Source: an uncultured Porphyromonadaceae bacterium (GTDB lineage: Bacteria; Bacteroidota; Bacteroidia; Bacteroidales; Muribaculaceae). Taken from it: 64,000 nt of DNA. Within the stretch, counting starts at the first letter, position 1. The number at the start of each line of letters is the position of its first letter. The DNA lies in assembly GCA_900540205.1 (NCBI GenBank), contig UQER01000010.1:23661-87660 (forward strand), given 5' to 3'. Of the stretch, positions 16,711 through 25,269 are shown piece after piece. A model generated the notes under the pieces. That model was given only the letters and a program-made list of their open reading frames with translations, did not search any database and was not told where the DNA came from. A program made the translations under genes and the position numbers.

Positions 16711-18213
16711 ATGAGCGATAAATTCGGAAAAATAGCACAGGTAATCGGCCCTGTAGTCGATGTGATTTTCGATGGTGACGACAACATCCTGCCTCCCATC
16801 TATACCGCGTTGAAAGTCGACCGCGAGGACGGTTCGATGTTGATTCTTGAAGTGGAGCAACACATTGGCGAGGACACAGTGCGCTGTGTGGCCATGGAGA
16901 GCACCGACGGTCTGCGTCGCGGTCTGCGCGTTGACAGTCTGGAACGCCCGATTGCCGTTCCCACCGGCGAGCAGGTGAAAGGACGTCTGCTCAACGTTGT
17001 GGGCGAGGCTATCGACCACCTTCCCGCGCTTGAACGCACCGACATGCGTCCCATCCATCAGCCGGCTCCCCAGTTTGAGGACCTGACTATCGGTACCGAA
17101 ATCCTATTCACCGGTATCAAGGTGATTGACCTTCTCGAGCCTTACAGTAAGGGTGGTAAGATCGGTCTGTTCGGTGGCGCCGGTGTAGGAAAGACCGTGC
17201 TCATCATGGAGCTGATCAACAACATCGCAAAAGGTCACAACGGCTTCTCGGTGTTCACCGGTGTGGGCGAGCGTACCCGCGAGGGTAACGACCTTCTGCG
17301 CGAGATGATCGAGAGCGGCGTAATGAAATACGGCGAGAAGTTCCGTGAAGGTATGGAAAAAGGGGAGTGGAATCTTGCCGACGTCGACATGAAAGAGGTT
17401 GAGCAGTCGCAGGCCACTCTGGTGTTCGGCCAGATGAACGAGCCCCCGGGCGCACGTCTGCGTGTGGCTCTGTCCGGTCTGACCGTGGCCGAGCAGTTCC
17501 GCGATCAGGACGGCGGCGGTAAGGATATTCTTCTGTTCATCGACAATATCTTCCGTTTCACCCAGGCTGGTTCGGAGGTTTCGGCTCTTCTCGGCCGTAT
17601 GCCGTCGGCTGTGGGTTATCAGCCTACACTTGCATCAGAAATGGGTATGCTTCAGGAGCGAATCACATCCACTAAGAACGGTTCTATTACATCGGTACAG
17701 GCCATTTACGTGCCTGCCGACGACTTGACCGACCCCGCTCCGGCCACAACCTTCAGCTTCCTTGATGCAACAACGGTGCTCAGCCGTAAGATTTCGGAGC
17801 TTGGTATCTATCCTGCCGTTGACCCGCTTGAATCGACTTCACGAATCCTTGACCCCAACATCATCGGCGAGGACCACTATAACACCGCTCAGGCTGTGAA
17901 GCAGCTTCTGCAGAAGTACAACGAGCTTCAGGATATCATCGCCATCCTCGGTGTGGACGAACTTTCGGACGAGGACAAACTTGTGGTTTCGCGTGCACGC
18001 CGCGCGCAGCGCTTCCTCTCGCAGCCGTTCCACGTGGCCGAGCAGTTCACCGGTCTCCCCGGTGTGATGGTTCCCCTCAGCGAGACCATCCGTGGCTTCA
18101 AGATGATTCTGTCGGGCGAGATGGATGAATATCCCGAGCAGGCCTTCCTCAATGTCGGCACAATCGACGAAGCTATAGAGAAAGGCAAGAAACTGCTTGC
18201 ACAGGTTAAATAA
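16711..18213 (+). CDS. atpD: F1Fo ATP synthase subunit beta
   Basis: The catalytic subunit of F1, about 500 residues. Walker A is GGAGVGKT (near residue 155), followed by GVGERTREGNDL, and Walker B LLFIDNIFRF. An upstream GTG at 16654 is in frame, but ATG 16711 gives the expected start (MSDKFGKIAQVIGPVVDVIF). It heads the atp cluster, 107 bases after nuoH; no terminator or clear TAnnTTTG promoter was found in that gap, so read-through from nuo is likely. Confidence 0.97.
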   Translation: MSDKFGKIAQVIGPVVDVIFDGDDNILPPIYTALKVDREDGSMLILEVEQHIGEDTVRCVAMESTDGLRRGLRVDSLERPIAVPTGEQVKGRLLNVVGEAIDHLPALERTDMRPIHQPAPQFEDLTIGTEILFTGIKVIDLLEPYSKGGKIGLFGGAGVGKTVLIMELINNIAKGHNGFSVFTGVGERTREGNDLLREMIESGVMKYGEKFREGMEKGEWNLADVDMKEVEQSQATLVFGQMNEPPGARLRVALSGLTVAEQFRDQDGGGKDILLFIDNIFRFTQAGSEVSALLGRMPSAVGYQPTLASEMGMLQERITSTKNGSITSVQAIYVPADDLTDPAPATTFSFLDATTVLSRKISELGIYPAVDPLESTSRILDPNIIGEDHYNTAQAVKQLLQKYNELQDIIAILGVDELSDEDKLVVSRARRAQRFLSQPFHVAEQFTGLPGVMVPLSETIRGFKMILSGEMDEYPEQAFLNVGTIDEAIEKGKKLLAQVK

Positions 18214-18251
18214 AGCAATTTACGGCCAATAATTCCCCATAGACTACACAT

Positions 18252-18485
18252 ATGACACTGAAAATCATATCGGCAGAACGCATAATTTTCGAAGGCGAGG
18301 CGCAGTCTGTAACGCTTCCCGGCGAGAAAGGGCAGTTCACTGTGCTCCCGCGTCATGCATCGCTCATCTCGACACTCGACAAGGGCGTTGTCCGTTATCG
18401 CAACAGCGACGGCGAGCATGAAGTGGAGATAGCAGGCGGCATCGCCGATATCGATCATGACGTTATTTCCGTGTGTGTCTATTGA
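18252..18485 (+). CDS. atpC: F1Fo ATP synthase subunit epsilon (short form)
   Basis: A 77-residue protein matching only the N-terminal beta-sandwich of epsilon (LKIISAERIIFEGEAQSVTLPGEKGQFTVLPRHASLI). The C-terminal helical hairpin that in longer epsilon subunits inhibits ATP hydrolysis is absent. Short epsilon subunits are usual in Bacteroidetes. It couples F1 rotation to the c-ring. Located directly behind atpD, as in other Bacteroidetes. Confidence 0.92.
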   Translation: MTLKIISAERIIFEGEAQSVTLPGEKGQFTVLPRHASLISTLDKGVVRYRNSDGEHEVEIAGGIADIDHDVISVCVY

Positions 18486-18511
18486 ATTCTGATATAATAC
18501 CTCCGCAACAT

Positions 18512-19684
18512 ATGAAACGCATTCTGTTCCTTTTCTCACTGATTGTGGCTACAGCCTTCGGTATGGCTGCGGCCAATGAGTCGGGTCTTGAAAAGGATGT
18601 CCATGCCGACCTTGAACACGTTGAGGCGACTACCCACGAGGATGAGCTTGACCTGAAGAGCACGATTTTCGAGCACCTCGGCGACGGTTATGGCTGGGAA
18701 GTGCCCTTCAATCATCACAAGCGCATGCCGCTTCCGGTGATTGTGTTCGGCAAGGATGGCCTGCATGTGTTTTCATCCGCCCGTGTGGAGCACGGTGCTG
18801 TCTGGAAGGATGGTAACGCCACCTTCAAGATTGCAACCGAAGGCGACTACAAAGGTAAAATCGTTGAAATTGTCGACGGCAAGGAGTACAAGCCCTGGGA
18901 TCTGTCGATAACCAAGAACGTGTGCGCCATCTTCATTGCATGCATCATCGTGATTCTGTGCTGCTTCATGCTGGCACGCTGGCATAAGCACAACCCTTAT
19001 AAAGCGCCCCGCAAGGGTCTCGGCTTTTTCGAGCTGCTTGTCGATTTCATTTACGTCGGCGTCATAAAGGCCACCCTTAAGGACAAGGCTCCCCGTTTCG
19101 CACCCTATCTGCTCACAGTGTTCATGTTCATCTTTTTCATGAACCTGCTCGGACTGATTGTGGTGTTCCCCGGCGGTGCCAACGTGACAGGCAATATAGC
19201 AGTGACCATGGTGCTTGCCCTTATGACGTTTGTCATGACAAACTTCTTCGGTACGAAACATTACTGGAAGGAGATTTTCTGGCCCGATGTGCCCCTGTGG
19301 CTCAAGTTCCCCATCCCCATCATGCAGGTAATCGAGGTGTTCGGTATCTTCACGAAGCCGGCTGCCCTCACAGTCCGTCTGTTCGCCAACATGATGGGCG
19401 GCCATATGATTGTGCTTGTTCTCACACTCCTCATATTCATATTCGGGGCGATGGGTTATGCTGTGGCTTCCGGCACAGCAGTGGTCTCGGTGCTGTTCTC
19501 GGTGTTCATGCTGCTCATTGATGTGCTGGTAAGCTTCATCCAGGCCTATGTGTTCACCATGCTTTCCACCATCTTCATCTCGCTTGCGCAGGAGGACGGT
19601 CACGGACATAAGGAGCACAAGCATGAAGAAGAGGCCGTAGCCACAACCTCTACAACCCCCGCAGCTGCAACCGCAGCAAAGTAA
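18512..19684 (+). CDS. atpB: F1Fo ATP synthase subunit a, with signal peptide and periplasmic extension
   Basis: The Fo stator channel subunit, about 390 residues from ATG 18512 (an upstream in-frame GTG exists at 18473). Residues 1-21 look like a signal peptide (MKRILFLFSLIVATAFGMAA), followed by about 115 polar residues before the first channel helix, a Bacteroidetes-type extension. The essential Arg is in LTVRLFANMMGGH. The C-terminus carries a His/Glu-rich tail (EDGHGHKEHKHEEE) followed by a Thr/Ala-rich end, which could bind metal but may be only low complexity. Confidence 0.94.
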   Translation: MKRILFLFSLIVATAFGMAAANESGLEKDVHADLEHVEATTHEDELDLKSTIFEHLGDGYGWEVPFNHHKRMPLPVIVFGKDGLHVFSSARVEHGAVWKDGNATFKIATEGDYKGKIVEIVDGKEYKPWDLSITKNVCAIFIACIIVILCCFMLARWHKHNPYKAPRKGLGFFELLVDFIYVGVIKATLKDKAPRFAPYLLTVFMFIFFMNLLGLIVVFPGGANVTGNIAVTMVLALMTFVMTNFFGTKHYWKEIFWPDVPLWLKFPIPIMQVIEVFGIFTKPAALTVRLFANMMGGHMIVLVLTLLIFIFGAMGYAVASGTAVVSVLFSVFMLLIDVLVSFIQAYVFTMLSTIFISLAQEDGHGHKEHKHEEEAVATTSTTPAAATAAK

Positions 19685-19737
19685 ACGACATACAGAAATA
19701 AATCTAAATTAAATAAACTCTCAAAACTCTTAAAATT

Positions 19738-19980
19738 ATGTTAGGATTGATTTTAGCAGCAGAAGCCCTCGTAGGTCTTGGCGCATCGATTGGCGCAGGT
19801 ATCGCAGCCATCGCTGCCGGTATCGGTATCGGTAAAATCGGATCGTCGGCCATGGAGGCCATCGCACGCCAGCCTGAGGCATCGGGCGATATCCGTTCGA
19901 ACATGATTGTGATTGCCGCCCTCGTGGAAGGTGTGGCTCTGTTCGCAGTCATCGTTTGCGTATTGGCTCTGTTCGTTTAA
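19738..19980 (+). CDS. atpE: F1Fo ATP synthase subunit c
   Basis: An 80-residue hairpin of two transmembrane helices around the loop ARQPEASGD. The ion-binding carboxylate is Glu in IAALVEGVALF. Aligned by RQPE to the Na+-dependent Ilyobacter subunit (from memory), the helix-1 Gln is Ile here and the Ser-Thr after the Glu is Gly-Val, so the sequence argues for H+ rather than Na+ coupling. Followed by a 186-base gap with a hairpin. Confidence 0.95.
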   Translation: MLGLILAAEALVGLGASIGAGIAAIAAGIGIGKIGSSAMEAIARQPEASGDIRSNMIVIAALVEGVALFAVIVCVLALFV

Positions 19981-20001
19981 TCCCGCACACCACAAATTTC
20001 C

Positions 20002-20044
20002 GTCCGGACCCGGTTCCGCTCACATTCAGCGTCGGCGGAACCGG
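20002..20044 (+). other. Intra-operon hairpin between atpE and atpF
   Basis: CCGGTTCCGC at 20010-20019 and GCGGAACCGG at 20035-20044 form a perfect 10-bp inverted repeat with a 15-base loop; the palindrome GTCCGGAC lies just before it (20002-20009 region). No T-run follows, so it is not a terminator. It sits in the largest gap of the atp cluster (186 bases), directly behind the gene for the multicopy c subunit. Confidence 0.55.
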
Positions 20045-20166
20045 CGCCACGGAGACATCCCGCCTCCGGTGGATTCTCCTCGTGGTTCCGGAAAGAATGT
20101 TATCCGATGCGGCCTTGCAGTGCCGGTGCGGTTTACTTAATTTATTTTTGACTTCAGCAATTATTT

Positions 20167-20664
20167 ATGGAACTGTTTAAAGTTGATTTTGGCTTGACTG
20201 TGTGGATGTTCGTCTCGTTCGTCATCCTTCTGTTCATCCTGTGGAAATTCGCATGGCCTGTGATCCTGAAAGGGATGGACGGTCGTGCCGACCTTATTGA
20301 CAAGGGTGTTGAATATGCCCAGAATGCCAAGGAGCAGCTCGACAATGCCCAGGTGGAGGCCCGCAAATATGTGGACCAGGCACGCCATGAGCAGGCCGAT
20401 ATAATTGCCGAGGCCAACAAAATCAAATCACAGATCGTTGAGGAGGCGCGTGAAGACGCCAAGAAAGAGGCCCAGAAGGTAATCGATTCTGCGAAACTGT
20501 CGATAGAGCAGAGCCGGAAAGAGGCCGAAAAAGGTCTGCGCGACCAGGTGAGCCGCTATGCTCTTGAGATTGCGGCACAGGTGACCCGCGGCCAGCTTGA
20601 AAACGACAAAGCTCAGCAGAAGCTCGTCGATTCACTGCTCGATGAGATGGAAACAAAGAACTGA
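20167..20664 (+). CDS. atpF: F1Fo ATP synthase subunit b
   Basis: A 165-residue peripheral-stalk subunit: one N-terminal membrane helix (VWMFVSFVILLFILWKFAWPVI) followed by a long Glu/Lys/Ala-rich helix (AKEQLDNAQVEARKYVDQAR) that dimerises and reaches F1. Length is normal. It lies between atpE and atpH in standard order. Confidence 0.95.
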   Translation: MELFKVDFGLTVWMFVSFVILLFILWKFAWPVILKGMDGRADLIDKGVEYAQNAKEQLDNAQVEARKYVDQARHEQADIIAEANKIKSQIVEEAREDAKKEAQKVIDSAKLSIEQSRKEAEKGLRDQVSRYALEIAAQVTRGQLENDKAQQKLVDSLLDEMETKN

Positions 20665-20691
20665 AACCGCCATTAACCCCCTGTTACAGCA

Positions 20692-21234
20692 ATGAACGAA
20701 GGCCTCATCCCAAGCCGTTACGCCAAGGCTCTCCTCAAGTTCTCTATTGAGAAGAAGGCCGAGGCACGGATGTATGAACTGATGAACCATATGTCGACGA
20801 GTTTCGCCGCTTACCCGGAACTCGATACCACGATGGCGAATCCGTTCATATCGCCTGAAAAAAAGCAGCAGCTGCTTATGACCGCCGCCGGTGCAGATCC
20901 GGCCGACGAGGTCTTTTCGGACTTCCTGAAACTCCTGCGTCAGAACAACCGTCTGCCCATGGCCCGTGGCATCGCACTTGCATATGAGGAGGATTACCGC
21001 AAGCTCAACAACATCTACAAGGTGGAGGTGACGGCTGCGGCATCTATGCCAGAGGAACAGGAGAAACGCCTCAAGCAGCTCATCCTTTCGCACCTGAAGG
21101 GGGGCACAATGGAATATTCATTTAAATTGGATCCCTCGCTCATCGGAGGTTTTTCAGTGAAAGTGGGATCCGAACAGCTCGACGCCTCAGTGCGTAATGA
21201 ACTCAAACAGCTGAAGCTTAAACTGCTTGGCTGA
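20692..21234 (+). CDS. atpH: F1Fo ATP synthase subunit delta
   Basis: A 180-residue peripheral-stalk subunit connecting subunit b to alpha. Begins MNEGLIPSRYAKALLKFSIE and ends with the conserved FKLDPSLIGGFSVKVGSEQLDASVRNEL region. The 120-base gap to atpA contains two small hairpins but no terminator. Confidence 0.94.
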   Translation: MNEGLIPSRYAKALLKFSIEKKAEARMYELMNHMSTSFAAYPELDTTMANPFISPEKKQQLLMTAAGADPADEVFSDFLKLLRQNNRLPMARGIALAYEEDYRKLNNIYKVEVTAAASMPEEQEKRLKQLILSHLKGGTMEYSFKLDPSLIGGFSVKVGSEQLDASVRNELKQLKLKLLG

Positions 21235-21240
21235 GACACA

Positions 21241-21302
21241 GTTTCCGGCTCTGCCGGAACAACCGTGGGGAAGGAAAATACATAACGCTGTTCCGCATGC
21301 GG
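21241..21302 (+). other. Two small hairpins between atpH and atpA
   Basis: GTTTCCGGC / GCCGGAAC pairs around a TCT loop at 21241-21260, and the palindrome CCGCATGCGG lies at 21293-21302. Neither is followed by a T-run, so they are not terminators; they may affect mRNA stability or processing. Confidence 0.4.
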
Positions 21303-21354
21303 AGCGGCGGCTAAATCAAGCAAACAACACTCTCTTTAACATTAACCATACAGA

Positions 21355-22929
21355 ATGATTAATCCAAGCGAAATTTCAGAAGTTTTAAAGCAACAGCTTG
21401 AAAGCGTCAACCGCACCGTTGCTTTTGAGGAAGTGGGCACCGTGCTTGAAGTGGGCGACGGTGTGGCTCACGTCTATGGCCTCGACAACGTGTGTGCCAA
21501 CGAGCTTGTGGAGTTTGAAAACGGCGTGAAAGGCGTGGCTCTTAACCTTGAGGAAAGCAACGTGGGCGTTATTCTGCTCAACGATGTGAACAAGGTGACA
21601 GAGAATATGACCGTACGCCGCACGGGCGAAATCGCTTCTATCCCTGTTGGCGAGGGAGTGTTCGGCCGTGTGATCAACATCCTCGGCGAACCGGTCGACG
21701 GTCGCGGACCCATCGAAGGCGAGCGTCTGCTCATGCCGCTGGAGCGCAAGGCTCCCGGTGTGATTTTCCGCCAGCCGGTGAAACAGCCTCTGCAGACCGG
21801 TATCAAGGCTGTTGACTCCATGGTGCCCATTGGCCGCGGCCAGCGTGAGCTTATCATTGGCGACCGTCAGATCGGCAAGACCGCTATCGCCATCGATACC
21901 ATCATCAACCAACGCAAGAACTACGAGGAAGGCAAGCCTGTATATTGCATCTATGTTGCAATCGGCCAGAAAGCATCCTCGGTGGCTGCCATCGTGGAGA
22001 CCCTCCGTCAGCATGGCGCCCTTGATTACACATGTGTCGTTGCGGCTACCGCATCTGATTCCGCCGCGATGCGCTACTATTCGCCGTTCGCAGGCGTGGC
22101 AATCGGTGAGTATATCCGCGACACCGGACGTGACGCCCTTATCGTTTACGATGACCTCTCGAAACAGGCCGTGGCCTATCGTGAGATCTCGCTGATTCTG
22201 AAACGTCCCTCCGGACGTGAGGCATACCCCGGCGATATTTTCTATCTGCATTCGCGTCTGCTTGAGCGTGCCGCAAAGATTATCGACAACCAGCAGGTGG
22301 CAGAGAGCATGAACGACCTGCCTGCGGTGTTGAAGCCGATTGTGAAGGGTGGTGGTTCGCTCACCGCGCTCCCCATCATCGAGACACAGGCCGGCGACGT
22401 ATCGGCTTACATTCCGACCAACGTGATTTCGATTACCGACGGTCAGATATATCTTGAGACCGCGCTGTTCAACCGCGGTATCCGTCCCGCCATCAACGTG
22501 GGTATCTCCGTGTCGCGTGTGGGCGGTAACGCTCAGATCAAGTCGATGAAGAAGGTGGCAGGTACACTGAAAATCGACCAGGCTCAGTTCCGTGAGCTTG
22601 AATCGTTCACAAAGTTCGGCGGCGATATCGATCCCGTGACAGCACGCGTCATCGACCGTGGCCGCAAGAACGAGCGTCTGCTCATTCAGCCTCAGTATAA
22701 GCCCTGGGCCGTTGAGGATGAGGTGGCCGTAATCTACTGCGGTGTGAACGGTCTGCTCAGCAATGTTCCCGTGGACAAGGTGGCTGAATTCGAGGATGCA
22801 CTCATGCAGCTGCTTCATGCAAAATATCAGGCCGATGTGCTTGATGTTATCAAGTCGGGTCAGCTCACCGACGACTGCACGGCCAAACTGACCGAGGCTG
22901 CCGCCGAAGTGGCCGCCCGCTACAATTAA
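21355..22929 (+). CDS. atpA: F1Fo ATP synthase subunit alpha
   Basis: The non-catalytic nucleotide-binding F1 subunit, 524 residues. Walker A is GDRQIGKT (near residue 169), followed by the conserved YVAIGQKASSVA; the C-terminal part carries VGGNAQIKSMKKVAGTLK with its conserved arginine region upstream (ISVSRVGG). Begins MINPSEISEVLKQQLE, the region that binds delta. Standard length and order before atpG. Confidence 0.97.
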   Translation: MINPSEISEVLKQQLESVNRTVAFEEVGTVLEVGDGVAHVYGLDNVCANELVEFENGVKGVALNLEESNVGVILLNDVNKVTENMTVRRTGEIASIPVGEGVFGRVINILGEPVDGRGPIEGERLLMPLERKAPGVIFRQPVKQPLQTGIKAVDSMVPIGRGQRELIIGDRQIGKTAIAIDTIINQRKNYEEGKPVYCIYVAIGQKASSVAAIVETLRQHGALDYTCVVAATASDSAAMRYYSPFAGVAIGEYIRDTGRDALIVYDDLSKQAVAYREISLILKRPSGREAYPGDIFYLHSRLLERAAKIIDNQQVAESMNDLPAVLKPIVKGGGSLTALPIIETQAGDVSAYIPTNVISITDGQIYLETALFNRGIRPAINVGISVSRVGGNAQIKSMKKVAGTLKIDQAQFRELESFTKFGGDIDPVTARVIDRGRKNERLLIQPQYKPWAVEDEVAVIYCGVNGLLSNVPVDKVAEFEDALMQLLHAKYQADVLDVIKSGQLTDDCTAKLTEAAAEVAARYN

Positions 22930-22962
22930 TCAGAAACCATACTAAGATTCAACCATCTATAA

Positions 22963-23844
22963 ATGGCAACACTTAGAGAACTCAAAGGCCGAATCGGCTC
23001 TGTGGCATCGTCCGAAAAGATAACCGGTGCCATGAAGATGATTTCATCGGCCAAAATGCATAAAGCCGAAACGGCACTGAAGCAGTTGCGCCCGTTCCGC
23101 AATCAGGTGGAAGCGGTGATTGCCAATCTGCTCAGCTCCGATGCGGTCTTTACCTCTCCGCTCATGACCCCGCGCCCCGTTGAGCGCGTGGGCGTGGTGG
23201 TATGGGGCTCCGACGATGGCCTCTGTGGTGCCTACAACGTGAATATTTTCAAACTTCTGCTTCAGCATCTCACGCAGCTGCGTCAGGATGTGGGCACAGG
23301 AGTGAGGATTACTTTGATTCCGATCGGCGGCAAGATTGCCAAGGCCGTGGCGAAACTCAAATTGCCCGGCGTTGATTTCGAAGTGCCGGAGGGCGTGGAT
23401 TCAAAGAGCGGTGATGCCGCCGTGCGCGATTTCACATGGCAACTCCGCGACAAGTTCCTGAACGGCACATACGACCGCGTGGACATGCTCTACATGTCGT
23501 TCAAAAGCGTGGCAAGGCAGGTGCCTGAATTCCAGCAGCTGTTGCCCGTAACCGACGATGCTTTCGCCGGTGTTAGTGCCGGATCGGAGGTCAAGCCTTA
23601 CATCTTCGAGCCTTCGCCCGAGCGCATTTTCACCGCCATCCTCCCCATGTATCTCCTTGCTGTGGTTCAGGACGTGTTCACCGAGAATCGTGCGAGTGAG
23701 CAGGCTGCCCGCGTGATGGCCATGCAGAGTGCCAACGACAATGCCAAGAAGCTTCACGACCAGCTGCAGCTTGAGTTCAACAAACTGCGTCAGCAGGCCA
23801 TCACCACCGAGTTGCTTGACATTCTCGGCGGTCAGGTAAAGTGA
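22963..23844 (+). CDS. atpG: F1Fo ATP synthase subunit gamma
   Basis: The 293-residue central rotor shaft. Both terminal helices are recognisable: ATLRELKGRIGSVASSEKITGAMKMISSAKM at the N-terminus (in shorter pieces) and RVMAMQSANDNAKKLHDQLQ with NKLRQQAITTELLDILGG at the C-terminus. Last gene of the atp cluster; nuoI starts 63 bases later with no terminator or promoter box in between. Confidence 0.96.
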   Translation: MATLRELKGRIGSVASSEKITGAMKMISSAKMHKAETALKQLRPFRNQVEAVIANLLSSDAVFTSPLMTPRPVERVGVVVWGSDDGLCGAYNVNIFKLLLQHLTQLRQDVGTGVRITLIPIGGKIAKAVAKLKLPGVDFEVPEGVDSKSGDAAVRDFTWQLRDKFLNGTYDRVDMLYMSFKSVARQVPEFQQLLPVTDDAFAGVSAGSEVKPYIFEPSPERIFTAILPMYLLAVVQDVFTENRASEQAARVMAMQSANDNAKKLHDQLQLEFNKLRQQAITTELLDILGGQVK

Positions 23845-23907
23845 ACCGCGCGTAATCGTCGGCAGTAGAATAGAGAAAATAAAGAAAAAACGACATAAGA
23901 TTTAAAA

Positions 23908-24657
23908 ATGGGTAGTGTAAAAGATTATTTTTCGTCCTTAGGGAAAGGAATTTCGAGCCTGTTCAAGGGGCTTGAGGTTACCGGAAAGGAATTTGTCACC
24001 CCTAAGATTACAGAAAGATATCCCGAAAATCGTGATGACATGCATGTGGCACAGCGTTTCCGCGCCTCGCTGCAGTTCATCTATGATGCGGAGGGAAACC
24101 ACCGGTGCATCGCTTGCGGCACCTGTGAGCGTAACTGTCCCAACGGAACCATCAACATCGAGACGAAGATGGTGGACACCTGGGACGGCAAAAAGAAGAA
24201 AAAGCTCGACCGTTATTTCTACGATCTCGGCAGCTGCACATTCTGTCAGCTTTGTGTGACCACATGTCCCACCAACGCCATCGAGTTCACCAACGATTTC
24301 GAGCAGGCTGTGTTCACACGTGAGAAACTTGTGAAAAAGCTCAATTATCTTCCCGAGAAACCCGAACCCAAGCCTACCCCCGAGCAGATTGCGAAGCTTG
24401 AGGCGGAAAAGCAGGCCAAGATTGAGGCTGCCAAGGCTGCCGCAGCCGCTAAGAAGGCCGCTGCTGCTGCGGGTGCTGATGCTGAGGCTCCCAAACCTGC
24501 GGCCGCACCAGCCGACGACGAGAAAACCAAAAAGGCCCTTGCCGCTGCCGGTGGCGACCCTGAGAAGGAAGCCAAAATCCGCGCGGCTCTTGAAAAGGCC
24601 GCCAAGCTCAAGGCTGAGCGTGAGGCCGCCAAGAACGCAGGCACACAGCCCGGATAA
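23908..24657 (+). CDS. nuoI: NADH-quinone oxidoreductase subunit I with Ala/Lys-rich tail
   Basis: A 249-residue ferredoxin-like complex I subunit with two [4Fe-4S] motifs, CIACGTCERNCP (near residue 69) and CTFCQLCVTTCP (near 111), carrying clusters N6a and N6b. The core ends around residue 150. The remaining 100 residues form a low-complexity tail rich in Ala, Lys, Glu and Pro (KAAAAAKKAAAAAGADAEAP). Such a tail is not part of the standard subunit; it recalls, in composition only, RnfC tails. Because NuoE/F/G are absent, it could help dock an alternative electron donor (speculative). Confidence 0.94.
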   Translation: MGSVKDYFSSLGKGISSLFKGLEVTGKEFVTPKITERYPENRDDMHVAQRFRASLQFIYDAEGNHRCIACGTCERNCPNGTINIETKMVDTWDGKKKKKLDRYFYDLGSCTFCQLCVTTCPTNAIEFTNDFEQAVFTREKLVKKLNYLPEKPEPKPTPEQIAKLEAEKQAKIEAAKAAAAAKKAAAAAGADAEAPKPAAAPADDEKTKKALAAAGGDPEKEAKIRAALEKAAKLKAEREAAKNAGTQPG

Positions 24658-24666
24658 ATTCTCATT

Positions 24667-24706
24667 ACCGGATGCCATGCCGGATAGGGCAGGCGTTCCG
24701 GTTTTT
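24667..24706 (+). terminator. Possible weak terminator or attenuator between nuoI and nuoJ
   Basis: ACCGGATGCC (24667-24676) can pair with GGCGTTCCGGT (24692-24702) with a bulge, and TTTTT follows at 24702-24706. The stem is short and imperfect, so partial attenuation is more likely than full termination. Confidence 0.35.
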
Positions 24707-24735
24707 GTCAACGAAATAAAACGAAGAATTATAAT

Positions 24736-25248
24736 ATGGAATCAGTAGGAAGTATCATCGTTTACATGATAATAGCCCTGGCGCTTATCATCTTCTCGGT
24801 GCTTGCTGTAACAACCCGCAAAATCTTGCGTGCCGCAACCTACTTGCTGTTCGCCCTGTTCGCAACTGCCGCGCTCTACTTCAAGCTCGACTATGAGTTT
24901 CTCGGCGCAGTGCAGATTGCGGTCTACGCCGGCGGTATAGTGGTGTTGTTCGTGTTTTCAATTTTGCTTACAAGCCATCCCGGCGAAAATTCGGCGGCAC
25001 TTGTCTCGCGCAAGCGTCTGCTCGGTCTGGGAGCGGCTGTCGCAATGTTTGTAGTGGCCGGTTACTCGCTTGTGAGCCGCACCGCAATGCTTTCGGCCAC
25101 ACCCTCCGGAAGCAATCCCGTGATGCGTGAAATCGGAGTGGCACTCATGGGCACCGGACATGCCCAGTACCTGCTGCCTTTCGAGGCCATCAGTGTGTTG
25201 CTTCTGGCATGTATCATCGGCGGTGTTGTAATTGCCCGTAAAAAGTAA
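24736..25248 (+). CDS. nuoJ: NADH-quinone oxidoreductase subunit J
   Basis: A 170-residue membrane subunit with about five helices. Shows the conserved YLLFALFATAALYFKLDYEF and QIAVYAGGIVVLFVFSILLT, the latter holding the pi-bulge helix region typical of NuoJ. Follows nuoI by 78 bases and precedes nuoK by 21. Confidence 0.94.
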   Translation: MESVGSIIVYMIIALALIIFSVLAVTTRKILRAATYLLFALFATAALYFKLDYEFLGAVQIAVYAGGIVVLFVFSILLTSHPGENSAALVSRKRLLGLGAAVAMFVVAGYSLVSRTAMLSATPSGSNPVMREIGVALMGTGHAQYLLPFEAISVLLLACIIGGVVIARKK

Positions 25249-25269
25249 CGCCTAAAGAGAAAGAGAATC

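Noticed and set aside
19738..19980. Na+-dependent ATP synthase
   Set aside because: Subunit c has Ile where the Na+ type has Gln in helix 1, and Gly-Val instead of Ser-Thr after the essential Glu, so the Na+ site is not formed.
21385..22818. A 477-codon open frame antisense to atpA, and similar long antisense frames in ftsH (45080-46471), clpC (62287-63693) and the TPR gene (57928-59223)
   Set aside because: They are mirror frames of strongly conserved genes with GC-rich third positions, and their translations are rich in His, Gln and Cys without any domain. The sense genes have unmistakable motifs.
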